From: Sandaracinaceae bacterium
GTDB taxonomy: Bacteria; Myxococcota_A; Polyangia; Polyangiales; Sandaracinaceae
NCBI GenBank assembly: GCA_025056955.1
Contig: JANWYL010000149.1
Coordinates: 1-7,614 of the forward strand
Reading direction: 5' to 3'
Length of the DNA stretch: 7,614 nt
Below the pieces are notes generated by a model. It was not told the DNA's origin. It saw only the letters and a list, made by a program, of their open reading frames with translations, and did not search any database. Shown here one piece after another: positions 6,010 through 7,614 of the stretch; positions within the stretch are counted from its first letter, which is position 1; each line of letters begins with the position of its first letter. The position numbers and the translations under genes are program-made.

Positions 6010-6306
6010 ATGAGCGGCCCCATTCGCTCAAAAATCGAGGATGCCCTCGCACACCACATCAGGCCCCTCATTCAAGCCGATGGAGGAGACGTATTCTTTG
6101 GAGAAGTGAACACCTCCGTGAACCCAATTGAGATCATCCTTCTGGTTGATGGGAGATACCGTGGCTGCCCTGGCACCCCCATCGTCGCCAAGTACATCAT
6201 CGAGCCCTTTTTTGAGCGCTTTCTCGGCCAACCAGTGCGTTTGCGGATGCTCCCTCGCCCCTTTGGAAGTCTGGCTTCTCACGTGCCTCGCCCGGGCACA
6301 CCATAG
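6010..6306 (+). CDS. NifU C-terminal-domain (Nfu-like) protein lacking one cluster Cys
   Basis: This is a 98-aa protein made almost entirely of one NifU C-terminal domain. R-S-K-I-E-D-A-L and I-R-P-L-I-Q-A-D-G-G-D-V (17-28) are the family hallmark. The segment G-R-Y-R-G-C-P (48-54) lies where the family has C-x-x-C-P. The first Cys is Tyr50 here and only Cys53 remains; by family knowledge two such Cys per monomer hold a [4Fe-4S] or [2Fe-2S] cluster at the dimer interface. The protein may be a variant scaffold with one ligand per monomer, or may have lost cluster binding. The rest (A-K-Y-I-I-E-P-F-F) fits the usual C-terminal helix. It lies 102 bp after a set of Fe-S flavoenzyme genes, which suggests a link to cluster supply. 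ATG at 6010 was chosen because the domain begins there. A TTG at 5965 would add 15 unlike residues; neither start has a clear Shine-Dalgarno. Confidence 0.82.
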   Translation: MSGPIRSKIEDALAHHIRPLIQADGGDVFFGEVNTSVNPIEIILLVDGRYRGCPGTPIVAKYIIEPFFERFLGQPVRLRMLPRPFGSLASHVPRPGTP

Positions 6307-6339
6307 TGGGTGGCGCTCGATTCGTTTTGAGCCATCAAA

Positions 6340-6885
6340 ATGCGTTCCAGAAAAAGCCTTTTCCTATCGTTCATTTTCGCCTGTTGGAGCTGTGGGAGTG
6401 GCAGTGGCCCCTATGGGTTTGCGCGCCGCTATGTCCCACTTCCAGAAGAGGAACCCCTGCTCAAGCGCAGCGCTTTTGCCACCCTCGAAGACGTGCGCCG
6501 GCTTCGACCAGAAGAACAACCCTTCATTTCTTGGTTTGGTGTTGTGGTTGAACCCCCACAAAATGAAGGGGTGAAAACCCGCGTTCGCCTCTCACTTCGC
6601 GCTCATCAAGAGCGGCACCTTTGCTCCGATGAGGACGAATCCTCTTGTCGTGTCACCGTCTCAGAGCGTTCGATGGGTCACGTGACAGCCATTTTCCACG
6701 CCCGTCCTCAAGACCTGCTTCCCGGCCCAGAACGCCTTGGGATTGGCTCTCTCCTTCGCATATACGGTCGGGCCACTGGAGAAATTGACTCCATGGGTGA
6801 TCCCGTGATCCAAGTTGAGTTTTACCGCCATTGGCCCAGGCACACCTACGTGACCACCCAAATGGCTGCCAGGATGCGCAGATGA
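6340..6885 (+). CDS. Putative lipoprotein, possibly Slp-like/OB-fold
   Basis: This is a 181-aa protein I do not recognise with certainty. It begins MRSRKS followed by a hydrophobic run (7-14) and Cys15 and Cys18 before G-S-G-S-G, so it is probably a lipoprotein; neither Cys sits in a perfect lipobox. Residues about 60-170 alternate strands: F-I-S-W-F-G-V-V-V-E, R-V-R-L-S-L, H-V-T-A-I-F, G-S-L-L-R-I-Y-G-R-A-T-G-E, V-I-Q-V-E-F-Y-R-H-W-P. This order, with a Trp-Pro near the end, recalls the Slp outer membrane lipoprotein family, an OB-like fold. That link is inference and weak. A pair of Cys (C95 and C103 by my count) could form a disulfide. The gene starts 33 bp after the NifU-like gene without a clear Shine-Dalgarno. 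It overlaps the following ligase gene by ATGA, which implies a shared transcript. Confidence 0.75.
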   Translation: MRSRKSLFLSFIFACWSCGSGSGPYGFARRYVPLPEEEPLLKRSAFATLEDVRRLRPEEQPFISWFGVVVEPPQNEGVKTRVRLSLRAHQERHLCSDEDESSCRVTVSERSMGHVTAIFHARPQDLLPGPERLGIGSLLRIYGRATGEIDSMGDPVIQVEFYRHWPRHTYVTTQMAARMRR

Positions 6886-7614
6886 ACGCAAATAACAACG
6901 CGAATACAAGGCCCTTTTCGCTCTGCCCCGCGTGGGAAGGCCAAGTGTGTCCCAATCGCACAGGCGCTGAATTTTGGCGTGACATCGTTCACTTAGGCCT
7001 CGCAATGGGAAGCGCTTCCCCCGGCAAAGCCTTGGCTTTGCTCTGTGAAGACCGCTACCTTTTTGCTTGCGCTTGGCTTGGAGCACTGGCCCAAGGCTTC
7101 CGGGTGGTGCTGCCATGGAGCACCCAAACAGAGGCGATTCGCGAAATCCGCAAAGAAGTGAGCCTCGTTCTCCACGACCGAGACGAATTGCGAGGATGGG
7201 ATCTCCGTAAACTCATCCAAGGGGCAAAAGCCATCGACCCCGGCGATCCTGTGGCCGCGCGCTTTCGGGATCGATTGGCCGCAATCGACCCAAGCACCGT
7301 GCTTGCTGTCATCTACACCTCAGGCACAACCGGCGAGGCCCGGCCCTACCCCAAAAACGCGATGCAACTTCTCGGTGAAGCCCGTCTTCTCGCCAAAGAA
7401 TTTGGCATTCAGCCAAGCGATCGGTTGCTTTCAACTGTGCCCTCGCATCACATCTATGGCCTTCTCTTTGGGATTCTTTTGCCCCTAAGCGCTGGCGCCT
7501 CTTTTGTACCTCGCGCTGGATTTTATCCCGAAGCCATCGCCGAGCTTCAACGCTCCGTTCAAGCAAGCGTGCTCGTGAGCGTTCCAGCCCACCTTCGGGC
7601 CCTTGCTCTCAGCC
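6882..7614 (+). CDS. AMP-binding acyl/aryl ligase, N-terminal part (aryl polyene/xanthomonadin type), cut by the window end
   Basis: The frame runs open to the window edge, giving 244 residues of what is probably a protein of about 450 or more. Residues 145-158 carry the adenylation P-loop Y-T-S-G-T-T-G-E-A-R, with Arg where the motif usually has Lys. S-T-V-P-S-H-H-I-Y-G-L-L-F (184-196) and V-S-V-P-A-H-L (232-238) follow in the order seen in AMP-forming ligases of aryl polyene and xanthomonadin clusters, as does the early L-L-C-E-D-R-Y-L-F-A (53-62). By family knowledge it activates a carboxylic acid as the acyl-adenylate for loading on CoA or an acyl carrier protein. The substrate cannot be read from this part; an aryl starter acid is a guess. 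ATG at 6882 overlaps the upstream stop (ATGA) and has AGGA 7 nt before it. The C-terminal adenylation subdomain lies outside the window. Confidence 0.88.
   Translation, partial: MNANNNANTRPFSLCPAWEGQVCPNRTGAEFWRDIVHLGLAMGSASPGKALALLCEDRYLFACAWLGALAQGFRVVLPWSTQTEAIREIRKEVSLVLHDRDELRGWDLRKLIQGAKAIDPGDPVAARFRDRLAAIDPSTVLAVIYTSGTTGEARPYPKNAMQLLGEARLLAKEFGIQPSDRLLSTVPSHHIYGLLFGILLPLSAGASFVPRAGFYPEAIAELQRSVQASVLVSVPAHLRALALS

Noticed and set aside
1..7614. CRISPR arrays, tRNA/rRNA genes, insertion sequences, phage or toxin-antitoxin genes
   Set aside because: No regularly spaced repeats, transposase or integrase motifs, tRNA-like cloverleaf segments or recognisable defence genes were seen on either strand.

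Overview
The window looks like a chromosomal segment of a Gram-negative bacterium, most probably a deltaproteobacterium or myxobacterium-like lineage. This is inferred from three lipoproteins or Cys-rich secreted proteins, a secreted protein built of tandem Dickkopf/EB-like Cys modules (common in Myxococcota), moderately GC-rich composition, and GTG starts. There are no rRNA or tRNA genes, transposases, CRISPR arrays or phage genes.

Layout. The left part (about 1-3000) is read on the minus strand. In order of transcription it holds a secreted M15/DUF882-type zinc peptidase-like protein (2999-2136), a Cys-rich lipoprotein with eleven four-Cys modules (1992-970), a lipoprotein that looks like two NTF2-like halves (944-339), about 300 bases without a convincing gene, and an intrinsic terminator at the window start. 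An 88-bp divergent region (3000-3087) separates this from the right part, which is all plus strand.

The right part starts with a three-gene flavin/iron-sulfur dehydrogenase set. The first protein fuses a [2Fe-2S] domain to an FAD/NAD-binding domain (3088-4386). The second is a free-standing BFD-like [2Fe-2S] protein (4421-4705). The third is a DAO-fold FAD subunit (4702-5907) resembling sarcosine oxidase beta and dye-linked L-proline dehydrogenase beta. Together they resemble HcnABC, opine oxidase and dye-linked proline dehydrogenase complexes, but with domains distributed differently: the first [2Fe-2S] domain is fused and the C-terminal BFD-like domain is detached. A NifU C-terminal-domain protein follows (6010-6306); it keeps only one of the two Cys of the usual CxxC.

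Next come a lipoprotein with a possible Slp-like/OB-fold C-terminal part (6340-6885) and, overlapping it by ATGA, the first 244 residues of an AMP-binding acyl/aryl ligase (6882 to the window end). That ligase resembles those of aryl polyene/xanthomonadin-type clusters, so a biosynthetic locus may begin here and continue beyond the window. I see no strong terminator between 3088 and 7614, so some or all of these genes may be co-transcribed.

I found no unmistakable new system. The most unusual points are the domain arrangement of the Fe-S flavoenzyme and the one-Cys NifU-like protein beside it.
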